Positions 1-7,859 of a DNA stretch of 19,555 nucleotides are shown here, in pieces. The notes beneath the pieces are model-generated. The model saw only the letters and a program-made list of their open reading frames with translations, did no database searches and was not told the origin of the DNA. Location of the stretch: the NCBI GenBank assembly GCA_029939635.1, contig JAOZSN010000025.1:3972-23526 (forward strand), given 5' to 3'. Made by a program: the position numbers and the translations under genes. Source of the stretch: Deltaproteobacteria bacterium (GTDB taxonomy: Bacteria; Desulfobacterota; Desulfobulbia; Desulfobulbales; SURF-16). Within the stretch, counting starts at the first letter, position 1. Every line of letters starts with the position of its first letter.

Positions 1-144
1 TCTTTGACAATGCCGATGACAATGACCCTGGGGAGGAAATGGAAGAGCTGGATCAAGACAATATTGACTCCCTCTTTGACAATGCCGATGACAATGACCC
101 TGGGGAGGAAATGGAAGAGCTGGATCAGGATAATATTGATTCCC
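1..144 (+). repeat. 72-bp in-frame tandem repeat (two copies visible)
   Basis: Positions 1-72 and 73-144 are the same 72-bp unit, encoding 24 residues, with only three differences (in the codons for Gln, Asp and Asp near the end of the unit). All three are third-base, synonymous changes. A third unit begins at 145 but diverges after about a dozen bases. The array runs off the left edge, so the true copy number cannot be read here. Confidence 0.95.
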
Positions 145-1889
145 TCTTTGACAATGCTGCTGACGGACAAGAAGAAGCTGCCGCCCCACCCTCTGAGTCT
201 GACGATGAAGATATTGATGCCCTCTTTAATGATATAGATGCCGCCTCTGGTGAGTCTGCAACAGATGATGGCAGCCTAGATGAACTTTTCAGTGAAGATG
301 ATGGCGAAGAGAAAACCCATCTTTCCACTGAAGATTCTGAAGAACTGGCCTCTGCTGCCTTTGATTCTGATTTTGATGAGATGGATCAGCTCTTCTCAGA
401 GCTGGAGGAGGATGACAGTAGCGAAGCAGACCCCTTTGAAACAGAAGAAATCGACTTTGCCGAGATGTTGGAGGAAGACGATGATGGAGGGGATGACTTC
501 CTTGATCTGAGCAATGAGGAAGATACGGACAGCAGTGCAGAAGAAGCACCTAGTGCAGAGGAAGAAGAGGCAACCACGGGCTTAGCTGACATACTGGCCG
601 ATGCCGAGGAAAAAGAGGAGCAGGAAGGGGGTACAGGTATGCCTCTGCCGGCCGTCATCGCCGGTATGGGTAAAACAGCCCTGGCCTCTATTGGTGGTGG
701 TGTCATCATTCTGCTACTCATAGGCCTTTACTTCCTTTTTGGAGGAAGCAAAACCACCGATGACATTGAAACCACCGCCCAGATGCACCAACCCGACCAA
801 GAGAACCCAACAGAGACCAGCCCTGCTGCTGTGGCTACAAATTTTATCCCACTGGTGGAGGATGCCTCGTACACCATGGCAAAACAGGGAGGCGAAGTAG
901 CAGTTACCCTTTCGGGCCAGGATGAGGATGGCCAACCCTTGATCTTCGCCATTACCAATAGTCCACAGCATGGCCGACTGTCTGGTACTGCCCCGAATTT
1001 AACCTACCTACCCAACCGAAATTTCCCAGGTGAAGATCATTTTGAATTTACCGCCAGTGATGGCAAGGATGTCTCAACTCTGGCCACGGTAACCATAGCC
1101 GGTCCTGATTTAGGAGCTCTGGCTCGGGCCCAGGAACAGAAAAATGCTACAGAATCACGCCGCAAAATAGCTAAGAAAAAGGTATTCAAACCCACAAAGC
1201 CCCAAGTCTTGGCCAAAAACGTGACCTATTACACCACCAGCACAGAACCGGTAATCATCGACTGGGAGCGAATTTGGCAGGAGGCCAATAAAGATGGCTT
1301 CAACCCCGAGACCCATGTGGAAATAATCTCAAATAGTGGCCAAGGAGTGTTGAGCAAAATTGATACCAGTAACCACAGTTACCGCCCAGATCCATACAGC
1401 GACAGCACTGACCACATCACCTACCGCTTCAAACGGGGAGGATTCCGCTCTCCGCTGAAAACCATTACCATTGATGTGGAGCTTGGCAGCCCAGCACCAG
1501 AGGTCAATTTTGCTCAGCTGGAAGAGCGCTATGCCGTGGGACAGAAGGTAGTTATTGATGCCAGCCCCAGCCGCGATGAGCAGCGCCAGGATCTCCAGTT
1601 CAGCTGGCAGCAGATCAGCGGTGTTGAGGTAGTCATGACACCGCTGAACAAAGAAGGCTCACAGGTTGCCTTTGTTATGCCCTCATCATTCTATACCGGC
1701 AAAAATTCAGGCCCAACCTTCCGGGTCTTTGCTCAGGATGCCTCGGGCAAGATAAGCAGCGGTGAGATCTCCGTCCAGGCCATCAGCCGCCGCCAAACAG
1801 CCCTCTGGCGTGGTGACCGCAGCACTGGTGGCATGACTGATGACCCGGCCATGAGCGGCAGATATTTCCCCTGGCCGTATGATGATTAA
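1..1889 (+). CDS. Acidic repeat single-pass membrane protein with beta-sandwich domains (5' end outside window)
   Basis: The frame is open to the left edge, so the ATG at position 39 is an internal methionine of a repeat and the real start lies outside. Counting from that Met: residues 1-200 are extremely acidic and low in complexity, with repeated (D/N/E)-(I/L/M)-D-x-L-F motifs at about 8-13, 32-37, 58-63, 79-84 and 114-119. A hydrophobic segment at about 215-235 is a likely membrane span. Residues 270-355 look like a cadherin/VCBS-type beta sandwich (DEDG, SPQHG, LTYLPN, FTASDG). Residues 395-480 may be a second, more diverged one, and 485-582 resemble a PKD/K319-type domain (FSWQQISG). The acidic part is probably cytoplasmic and the sandwiches periplasmic. 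No enzyme motif is seen and the function is unknown. It converges on rpe across a palindromic repeat. Confidence 0.85.
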   Translation, partial: FDNADDNDPGEEMEELDQDNIDSLFDNADDNDPGEEMEELDQDNIDSLFDNAADGQEEAAAPPSESDDEDIDALFNDIDAASGESATDDGSLDELFSEDDGEEKTHLSTEDSEELASAAFDSDFDEMDQLFSELEEDDSSEADPFETEEIDFAEMLEEDDDGGDDFLDLSNEEDTDSSAEEAPSAEEEEATTGLADILADAEEKEEQEGGTGMPLPAVIAGMGKTALASIGGGVIILLLIGLYFLFGGSKTTDDIETTAQMHQPDQENPTETSPAAVATNFIPLVEDASYTMAKQGGEVAVTLSGQDEDGQPLIFAITNSPQHGRLSGTAPNLTYLPNRNFPGEDHFEFTASDGKDVSTLATVTIAGPDLGALARAQEQKNATESRRKIAKKKVFKPTKPQVLAKNVTYYTTSTEPVIIDWERIWQEANKDGFNPETHVEIISNSGQGVLSKIDTSNHSYRPDPYSDSTDHITYRFKRGGFRSPLKTITIDVELGSPAPEVNFAQLEERYAVGQKVVIDASPSRDEQRQDLQFSWQQISGVEVVMTPLNKEGSQVAFVMPSSFYTGKNSGPTFRVFAQDASGKISSGEISVQAISRRQTALWRGDRSTGGMTDDPAMSGRYFPWPYDD

Positions 1890-1998
1890 CTGCAGTTTCT
1901 AGTTGTCAGTTATCAGTCGCCAGTTGAAAGGAGCTCTCCAATTAAGAGATTCTTTTAACTGGCAACCGATAACCGAAGACTGATAACTGCCTTTATCA
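1888..1998. repeat. Palindromic intergenic repeat, copy A (between convergent genes)
   Basis: An imperfect palindrome of about 99 bp (roughly 1892-1990) fills the gap between the stop of the acidic protein and the stop of rpe. Both arms contain CAGTTATCAGT-like words. The two arms match over most of their length, meeting near 1941. The right end (CTGATAACTG, CCTTTA) abuts the rpe stop codon. It could fold as a long hairpin in either transcript and so end or stabilise both. No clear U-tract is seen, so the terminator role is inference. It is related to the copies at 8675 and 14914. Confidence 0.8.
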
Positions 1999-2652
1999 CC
2001 ACTTACTCTTCAGCTCTCCCACCGCCTGGCCATAATCATCAGTACCAAAGACAGCTGAGCCTGCCACGAAGATATTAACGCCAGCAGCAGAGATATCAGC
2101 GATAGTTGCAGGACTCACCCCACCATCTATCTCAATCCCCACCTGTAGACCCTTGGCATCAATCATCGCCTTCAACCGCCTGGTCTTCTCTAGGGTAGAG
2201 GGAATAAAAGACTGACCGCCAAAACCTGGGTTCACACTCATCAACATCACCAGGTCAACCTCCTCCAAGATAAAATCCAGGGTGGCCAGAGAGGTGGCAG
2301 GGTTCAACACCACCCCAGCCTTCTTGCCCAAATCCTTGATGAGATGGATGGTACGATGCAGGTGGGGACAGGCCTCCACATGCACGGTGATCCAGTCTGC
2401 CCCGGCCTTGGCAAAGTCAGGGATGTATTTATCGGCATTTTCAATCATCAGATGGACATCCAGCGGCCTATCGGTGATTTTTCGGATCGCATCCACCACT
2501 AGGGGGCCAATGGTAATATTGGGGACAAAATGCCCATCCATGACATCAACATGAATCACATCAGCCCCAGCCTCTACCACCGCCGAGATATCTTCACCCA
2601 ATTTAGTAAAATCTGCCGACAGTATGGACGGCGCTATCATTTTTTCTAACAT
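1996..2652 (-). CDS. rpe: Ribulose-phosphate 3-epimerase
   Basis: This cytoplasmic TIM-barrel enzyme interconverts ribulose 5-phosphate and xylulose 5-phosphate in the pentose phosphate pathway. The 218 residues are full length for the family. Visible motifs are APSILSADF at the N-terminus, HVDVMDGHFVPN with metal and catalytic residues His34 and Asp36, VHLMI with His67, NPGFGGQ at 141-147, and EIDGGV with Asp176. The phosphate-binding GGV and GSAVF loops follow. The ATG is preceded by AAGGA at a spacing of six bases, which supports this start. It lies downstream of the M16 peptidase on the same strand, separated by 171 bp that contain a large hairpin, so it may be transcribed separately. Confidence 0.97.
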   Translation of the reverse strand: MLEKMIAPSILSADFTKLGEDISAVVEAGADVIHVDVMDGHFVPNITIGPLVVDAIRKITDRPLDVHLMIENADKYIPDFAKAGADWITVHVEACPHLHRTIHLIKDLGKKAGVVLNPATSLATLDFILEEVDLVMLMSVNPGFGGQSFIPSTLEKTRRLKAMIDAKGLQVGIEIDGGVSPATIADISAAGVNIFVAGSAVFGTDDYGQAVGELKSKW

Positions 2653-2727
2653 ATTTATCCTTCATCTTTTCTCAAAATTCTTCTAGTTCCCTGCCAACTC
2701 ATAGCCACATAAGAAGCGTAAAAGAGC

Positions 2728-2817
2728 CAGCAGCGCCTTAGATTTGCTCGTTTATGCCTGCGAACTATAGCTCTACTATGTGAGTAGGCAGAAACGGGCA
2801 AAGATGAGGTGCTGCTG
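2728..2817. repeat. Large interrupted inverted repeat between the M16 gene and rpe
   Basis: Arms of 34 bp at 2728-2761 and 2784-2817 match in inverted orientation at 27 of 34 positions and are separated by a 22-bp loop. The outer ends are CAGCAGC and GCTGCTG. It sits six bases after the M16 stop codon (on the minus strand) and about 75 bp before rpe. It may be a terminator or attenuator, an mRNA-stabilising hairpin, or a small non-autonomous repeat element. No run of T follows the stem, so a simple intrinsic terminator is not clear. The rest of the 2653-2823 gap shows no gene. Confidence 0.75.
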
Positions 2818-2823
2818 ACCATT

Positions 2824-5475
2824 TTACTTGGCGCCGACCGTTACCATTACATAATGCTCTGGTAAGATATATTTCCGGGCCACTTCCATAATCCTGGCAC
2901 TATCCACCTTGGCCAACTCCTCGCTATAGCGATGGCCATAATCCTGGCCCAGGCCATACTCCTCATTCAACGCCATATCCATGGCCTGCTCACCATGGGT
3001 CTGTAGATGTAATTCATAGGCAGAAAGCAAAACATTCTTGGCTCTAGCCAACTCTTTATCAGTCACGGGCTCCTCGATAATACGCTGAAGCTCACCCCAT
3101 AACGCCTTAACCACCTCATCCTTCTTCTCCGGGTTAGTACCGATATAAATTCCAAAGGAGCCGGTATCAATACCAACCAGGGAAAAGGCGGACAGGCTGT
3201 AGGCCATGGAGTTCTTGTCCCGCAATTCCGAGAAGAGGCGACCGCTCTGGCCACTGAGCACATTTTCCAACACCTCCATGGCATAACGATCCCCATCTTT
3301 CAACGTGGTGCCCTGGAAACCTATGATAATGTGAACCTGCTCCTTCTGACGCTCCAAGGTGTGAATTATAGGCTTGGCGGGTAACTCTGGAGGCAGAAAG
3401 CTCTCCTCCAGCATATCATCATTTTTGCCCATACCCTGCCAGTCGCCAAAGAGATCTTCCACCAGCTCCTTGACCTCTTCCGCCTTAACCGCACCAGCCA
3501 CCGTAAGCACCATCTTGTCGGGTACGGCATAGCGACGATAGATAGCATGCAGATCATCCACCTTCATGGTGGTCAGGGGGCCAACTGCTCCTAAGGTGTT
3601 CAACCCATAAGGATGTCCCTCAAAGAGCAGGCGATTAAACTCTCGGAAGGCCAAGGAAGGCAAGGAATCCTCCTGCCGCTTGAGCTGGGCAAGAAGTTCT
3701 GGGCGGATCTTCTCCGCCTCTTCTGGGGCAAAACCAGGGGTGATGATGACATCACGCACCAGAGTCATACCCTTTTCAAAATAACGCCCTAAAAAATCTG
3801 CCCGGAGTCCAAAGGTATTTTTGCCGTTAAAGCCAGACAGAGAACCAGCCATATCTGCAACCTGGACCGCCAATTCCTGGGCAGAGAGCTGTTCGGTGGT
3901 GCGTGGAAAGAGGTCACCAATAAAGGCAAAGGCGCCATTGGTCGCCTCTGTTTCAGCCCGCAGGCCACCAGGAAAAACTGTGCGAATGGCGACAGTATCA
4001 ACATTATCATCCTCTCGCACCAGCAAAGTCAGACCATTTTTCAATTTATAGCGGTAAGTATTGGAGAGATAAGCCTCGCTGAGATAGGCACCAGGTACTG
4101 CAGCCTGCGCCTTGGTTTCTGCTCGGGCAATGATTTTGGCAAAGATGGCCTGGTCAATCTCCACATCAGCAGTGGGTGGTACTAAGCAGCCAGCCGTAAT
4201 CACCTGGGGGGAAAAATAACGATTGGCAACCGCCATGATATCCTCGCGGCTAACAGCACGAACTTTCGCAAGATAGTCATCGTTGCGCGGGTCACCAGCT
4301 AGGAGCTCAAAAGAACCTAAGGTGCGTGCCTGACCCTCGGCCCGCTCCAGATTAAAGACAAAATCACCCTCCAGGTTACGCTTCACCCGTACTAACTCCT
4401 CGTCGGTCACCGGCATATACTTCAAGGTAAACAGCTCCACCAGGATACCCTCTAAAGCGGCGCTGATATGCTCATCTGGCAACAGGGCGGTTATCTCCAG
4501 TAGACCAGGCTCCTTTGGAGTAAAGGCGGCAGCATTAATACGATGAACCAACTGCTTCTCATCACGTAGGGTACGAAAGAGACGCGAGGTTTCTCCCTGA
4601 CCTAGGATGGCCGTAAGCACATCAAGTACCGCCGTATCAGCATGCATAAATGGTGTGGCAGGCAAGGCCAGGGCTAAATGGCTCTGCCCCACCTCCTCAC
4701 TCACCTTAAAAAAGACCGAGGCCTGGTGGACTGGTTCAACAGGCAGGGCAGGACGCTTGAGATCACCGCGTTCCATATCTCCCATTAACTCTCGGGCTGC
4801 AGCCATGACTTCGCCATAACGTACATCGCCCACCACCTGAATCATCATATTTTCTGGGTGGTAATGCTTAGCCATATAGGCCAGGATATTCTCTCGACTA
4901 AAGCCACTGACACTCTCCACCGTGCCAATGACCGGTAGCCTGTAGGGATGCTCAGTGTAGGCTGTTTCCATTAAGGTCTGAAACATCTTCACCGCTGGCC
5001 TATCGTTACGCATACTGATCTCTTCCAAGACCACCTTTTTCTCTCGACTTAGCTCGTCGGCATCAAAAATTGAGTGGCGCACCGAATCACTGAGCACATC
5101 AAAGGCCTTACGCCAGTGCCGTGCCGAAAGAGTAGCATGGTATACGGTGTGCTCAAAGGAGGTGTAGGCATTAATACGCCCACCCAAGCTCTCAATCGCC
5201 TCGGCCAACTGACCAGGCCCATAAGTTGGCGTACCCTTAAAAATCATGTGCTCAATGAGATGGGTAATACCGGCCTCCTCTTCATTCTCATAGATTGAGC
5301 CAGCCTTCACCCAAATCTGCACCGTGGCCACCTTAGTACCGGGCATCTCTTTGACCAACACAGTAAGGCCGTTATCCAGGGTATCTTTATACAAATGGGG
5401 AGCCAGTTCAGCTGCCCCGGCATGGGTTGTCATCATAAATTGCGCCAATAAAAAAAAGGTTAAAAATCGTTTCAT
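2824..5475 (-). CDS. Two-domain M16 family zinc metallopeptidase, exported
   Basis: The protein has 883 residues from the chosen start. An N-terminal signal peptide (KRF, hydrophobic core, cut near HAGA at about residue 21) points to the periplasm. The inverted zinc motif HLIEH is at residues 72-76, with a downstream Glu at 151 or 152 (LEEI) as the likely third ligand. This is the active M16 half. A second M16-like half from about residue 470 lacks HxxEH and ends with the conserved GRLFSELRD...AYS region, as in two-domain M16B proteins. It probably degrades peptides or processes secreted proteins; the substrate is unknown. The ATG at 5475 has GAGG nine bases upstream. An alternative ATG at 5490 overlaps the lgt stop as ATGA. 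Either start leaves it cotranscribed with lgt. Confidence 0.93.
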   Translation of the reverse strand: MKRFLTFFLLAQFMMTTHAGAAELAPHLYKDTLDNGLTVLVKEMPGTKVATVQIWVKAGSIYENEEEAGITHLIEHMIFKGTPTYGPGQLAEAIESLGGRINAYTSFEHTVYHATLSARHWRKAFDVLSDSVRHSIFDADELSREKKVVLEEISMRNDRPAVKMFQTLMETAYTEHPYRLPVIGTVESVSGFSRENILAYMAKHYHPENMMIQVVGDVRYGEVMAAARELMGDMERGDLKRPALPVEPVHQASVFFKVSEEVGQSHLALALPATPFMHADTAVLDVLTAILGQGETSRLFRTLRDEKQLVHRINAAAFTPKEPGLLEITALLPDEHISAALEGILVELFTLKYMPVTDEELVRVKRNLEGDFVFNLERAEGQARTLGSFELLAGDPRNDDYLAKVRAVSREDIMAVANRYFSPQVITAGCLVPPTADVEIDQAIFAKIIARAETKAQAAVPGAYLSEAYLSNTYRYKLKNGLTLLVREDDNVDTVAIRTVFPGGLRAETEATNGAFAFIGDLFPRTTEQLSAQELAVQVADMAGSLSGFNGKNTFGLRADFLGRYFEKGMTLVRDVIITPGFAPEEAEKIRPELLAQLKRQEDSLPSLAFREFNRLLFEGHPYGLNTLGAVGPLTTMKVDDLHAIYRRYAVPDKMVLTVAGAVKAEEVKELVEDLFGDWQGMGKNDDMLEESFLPPELPAKPIIHTLERQKEQVHIIIGFQGTTLKDGDRYAMEVLENVLSGQSGRLFSELRDKNSMAYSLSAFSLVGIDTGSFGIYIGTNPEKKDEVVKALWGELQRIIEEPVTDKELARAKNVLLSAYELHLQTHGEQAMDMALNEEYGLGQDYGHRYSEELAKVDSARIMEVARKYILPEHYVMVTVGAK

Positions 5476-5486
5476 TATATTTTGCC

Positions 5487-6290
5487 TCATAACGTCTCTA
5501 TCTGCTGTTGTCGCCGCCACAGGAAGAATAAAACTCCCCCAATCACCACCATGAATCCACTTAACAGCTGTCCCCGGCTCACGAAATTGGCCATAAGGCC
5601 AATATGAGCATCCGGCTCACGGAAAAGTTCCACAAAGCAGCGTAACACCCCATAGAAAAATATAAACAGGGCCAGAATTGAACCATGTCCCCAGCCTCGT
5701 GCCTCCTTCAGTCTGGTTGACCAGGCCAGCAGGAGAAAAAAAACAAACCCTTCAAGAAAGGCCTCATAGAGCTGCGAGGGGTGACGGGGCAAGGGGCCAC
5801 CACCGGGGAAGATCATACCCCAAGGCACCTCGGTCACCCGACCATACAACTCGCCATTAATAAAATTGCCTATGCGCCCCAGTCCCAAGCCAATAGGAAT
5901 GGTGGCCACATAGATATCGCTGGTGGCTAAAAAATTAAGGCCATGCCGACGACAAAACCAGAGTCCACCAAGCACAACACCGAGCACTCCGCCATGGAAA
6001 GACATGCCGCCAGCCAAGGTGTTGAGGGCCTGGAAAGGATTATCTACATAATAGGAAAAATTATAGAAAAAAACATAGCCAAATCGTCCCCCAAGAACCA
6101 CTGCAATAATCAGGGTCATATTGAGGTTTTCAAAACACGCAGCCAGTTTACTGAGCTGCTGACGCTTTATTTGGCGTGCCACCAAAAAATAGGTAGCTGT
6201 AAAGCCGATAACATACATCAAGCCATACCAACGCATGGCCAAGGGGCCAAGATGGATAATGACAGGATCTATGTTGGGGTAGGTAAGCAT
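5487..6290 (-). CDS. lgt: Phosphatidylglycerol-prolipoprotein diacylglyceryl transferase
   Basis: Lgt is the inner-membrane enzyme that transfers diacylglycerol from phosphatidylglycerol to the lipobox cysteine of prolipoproteins. The sequence shows the DPVIIHLGPLAMRWYGLMY opening, MSFHGG with the conserved His at 99, the Lgt signature GRIGNFINGELYG with Arg139 and Glu147, HPSQLYEA, and RCFVELFREPDAH followed by GQLLS. Several hydrophobic segments fit the polytopic fold. At 267 residues it is slightly shorter than the E. coli protein. The start is uncertain: the ATG at 6290 fits the family N-terminus but lacks a Shine-Dalgarno, whereas an in-frame ATG at 6332 would add 14 residues. The stop overlaps the possible upstream start of the M16 gene. 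Confidence 0.96.
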   Translation of the reverse strand: MLTYPNIDPVIIHLGPLAMRWYGLMYVIGFTATYFLVARQIKRQQLSKLAACFENLNMTLIIAVVLGGRFGYVFFYNFSYYVDNPFQALNTLAGGMSFHGGVLGVVLGGLWFCRRHGLNFLATSDIYVATIPIGLGLGRIGNFINGELYGRVTEVPWGMIFPGGGPLPRHPSQLYEAFLEGFVFFLLLAWSTRLKEARGWGHGSILALFIFFYGVLRCFVELFREPDAHIGLMANFVSRGQLLSGFMVVIGGVLFFLWRRQQQIETL

Positions 6291-6346
6291 GAAAGGGGTC
6301 AGGGTCTGAGGGGCACACGAACGAAACAGCATTTATCTTCGACTGC

Positions 6347-6375
6347 ACTATAGTAGTGGCTCCTGGCGCTGTCAA
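6347..6375 (-). promoter_or_regulatory. Sigma-70-type promoter for lgt-M16
   Basis: On the minus strand, a consensus TTGACA (6375-6370) is followed by exactly 17 bases and TATAGT (6352-6347). Transcription would begin near 6340, about 50 bases before the ATG at 6290 and only about 8 before the ATG at 6332. This favours the 6290 start for lgt unless translation is nearly leaderless. Confidence 0.75.
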
Positions 6376-6410
6376 ATAAGAAAAATTGGTAACAGCCTTC
6401 TCTCTCTTTT

Positions 6411-6418
6411 GCTATACT
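6411..6418 (+). promoter_or_regulatory. Possible extended -10 for the GAF/HD-GYP gene
   Basis: TGCTATACT (6410-6418) matches an extended -10 element (TGn-TATAAT-like). It lies about 40 bases before the ATG at 6457. No -35 with good spacing is seen: the best TTG-word, TTGGTA at 6386, is 21 bases away. The call rests on the -10 alone. Confidence 0.4.
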
Positions 6419-6456
6419 GAGTATTGGTACGGGTTTTTACTTGGGGGAGTGGCCAT

Positions 6457-7665
6457 ATGACAGGGAAACAACAGGGCGATGCCATTGTCGTCTCTATTCT
6501 TGAAACCATCCAGGAGCTTAACCAGCTCAAGGATGTGGATATGATTCTTGACCGCATCCTGCTAGAGGCGCGCGCCTTGGCCCGAGCTGATGCCGGTTCC
6601 ATCTATCTTCTCAAAAATCAGTCCCTGCTATTCAGCCATGTCCAAAATGACACTCTTTTCGGTCAGCGTGGTGCTGGGGCAGCGCAATACACCAACAAAA
6701 TTCTCCCCATAAGCGAAAATTCCATTGTCGGCTACTCAGCACTAACCAAAGAGATGGTGGTCATCGACGACGCCTACCAAATTAGCCCAGATGTCCCCTA
6801 CAGCTTCAACTCTTCCTTTGACGAAAAAAACAACTATCACACCACCTCTATCCTCACCATCCCCCTCATCACCTCTAACGATTCCCTGGTGGGGGTGATG
6901 CAGCTTATCAATGCCCAGGAAAAAGACAATAAACCAACAATTTTTTCCAAACACAGCACGATGTACGTGCCACTCTTTGCCAATAATGCCGCTGTCACCA
7001 TTGAACGCGGCATACTTAACCGAGAGTTAATCCTGCGCATGGTGAAGATGGCTGAACTCCATGACCCCAAGGAGACCGGAGCCCATGTCCAACGGGTCAG
7101 TGCCTATTGTGCCGAAATTTACCAGCGCTGGGCAGAAAACAAAAAAATCCCCGCTAAGGAAATAAAACATTTTCGTGATCTCATCAGCCTGGCCGCCATG
7201 CTCCACGACGCTGGCAAAGTAGGGATCTCTGACATTATTCTCAAAAAACCAGCTCGCCTCACCTCTGAAGAATTTGCTATTATCAAACAGCACACCATTT
7301 ATGGTGCCCAGCTCTTTGCCAATATCTCCTCAGAACTGGATCAGATGACCTACGATATCACTTTACACCACCATGAAAAATGGAATGGCCAAGGCTACCC
7401 TGGCCAAGCAGCACACCACGAAAGCTTAGAACCTCCCCGCCAACCCCTGACCGGAGACGAAATCCCCCTGGCAGCCCGCATTACGGCCCTGGCTGATGTA
7501 TATGACGCCCTTTCTTCCAAGCGTTGTTATAAAGAATCATGGGATAAGGAAAGGGTCTATGAGGTGATCCGTAATGAATCTGGGGCACATTTTGACCCGG
7601 AACTAGTCACCGCCTTCTTTGAGATTACCGACATCCTGCGTGCCATCCAGCTTAAATTTCAATAA
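6457..7665 (+). CDS. GAF-domain HD-GYP phosphodiesterase
   Basis: This is a likely cytoplasmic cyclic-di-GMP phosphodiesterase with a ligand-sensing input. Residues 10-185 form a GAF domain (GSIYLL, SIVGYSALTKEMVVIDDAY, LVGVMQLINA). The HD-GYP domain spans about 195-400, with His210, the His250-Asp251 pair (MLHDAGKVG), His279, HHHEKWNGQGYPG at 304-316 and LADVYDALSSKRCYK. The metal and GYP residues are intact, so activity is plausible. Between GYPG and DEIPLAARI the loop is about a dozen residues longer than usual. The start at 6457 is chosen because GGGGGAG lies seven bases upstream; a TTG further out is less likely. No receiver domain is present. It is divergent from lgt and has no obvious tie to the T2SS beyond nearness. 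Confidence 0.93.
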   Translation: MTGKQQGDAIVVSILETIQELNQLKDVDMILDRILLEARALARADAGSIYLLKNQSLLFSHVQNDTLFGQRGAGAAQYTNKILPISENSIVGYSALTKEMVVIDDAYQISPDVPYSFNSSFDEKNNYHTTSILTIPLITSNDSLVGVMQLINAQEKDNKPTIFSKHSTMYVPLFANNAAVTIERGILNRELILRMVKMAELHDPKETGAHVQRVSAYCAEIYQRWAENKKIPAKEIKHFRDLISLAAMLHDAGKVGISDIILKKPARLTSEEFAIIKQHTIYGAQLFANISSELDQMTYDITLHHHEKWNGQGYPGQAAHHESLEPPRQPLTGDEIPLAARITALADVYDALSSKRCYKESWDKERVYEVIRNESGAHFDPELVTAFFEITDILRAIQLKFQ

Positions 7666-7742
7666 TTCGAAACTATATAGGTTCTTGCCCTTGGCCCAAG
7701 AGAGGATGAGTTGCCTGTAAATCTAAAAAATGATCTGACCTG

Positions 7743-7770
7743 TTGCCAGTTTTGCCAAGTACGCTATAGT
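7743..7770 (+). promoter_or_regulatory. Candidate sigma-70 promoter for the hydrolase gene
   Basis: TTGCCA (7743-7748) and TATAGT (7765-7770) are separated by 16 bases. Transcription would begin near 7777 and leave an untranslated leader of about 83 bases before the ATG at 7860. This lies in the 194-base gap at 7666-7859, which otherwise holds only the palindrome at 7779. Confidence 0.55.
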
Positions 7771-7778
7771 GCCGTCTG

Positions 7779-7792
7779 AAAATAATTATTTT
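7779..7792. promoter_or_regulatory. Perfect 14-bp AT-rich palindrome at the predicted transcript start
   Basis: AAAATAATTATTTT is a perfect palindrome placed just at or after the predicted start of the hydrolase transcript. A dimeric repressor could bind there. It might also be chance in an AT-rich gap, and I recognise no specific regulator from it. Confidence 0.35.
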
Positions 7793-7859
7793 ACCCTCCA
7801 CAACGTATTGTCAAACGCACTGCTTTGCGGTGAATTCATTTTTTATTGCGAGAAACAAC

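Noticed and set aside
1..144. The 72-bp repeat as a CRISPR-like array
   Set aside because: The copies are directly adjacent, in frame and coding, with no unique spacers.
5943..6353. A 136-codon open frame on the plus strand
   Set aside because: It is antisense to lgt, whose motifs are clear. The peptide is low in secondary-structure pattern and has no family match that I can see.
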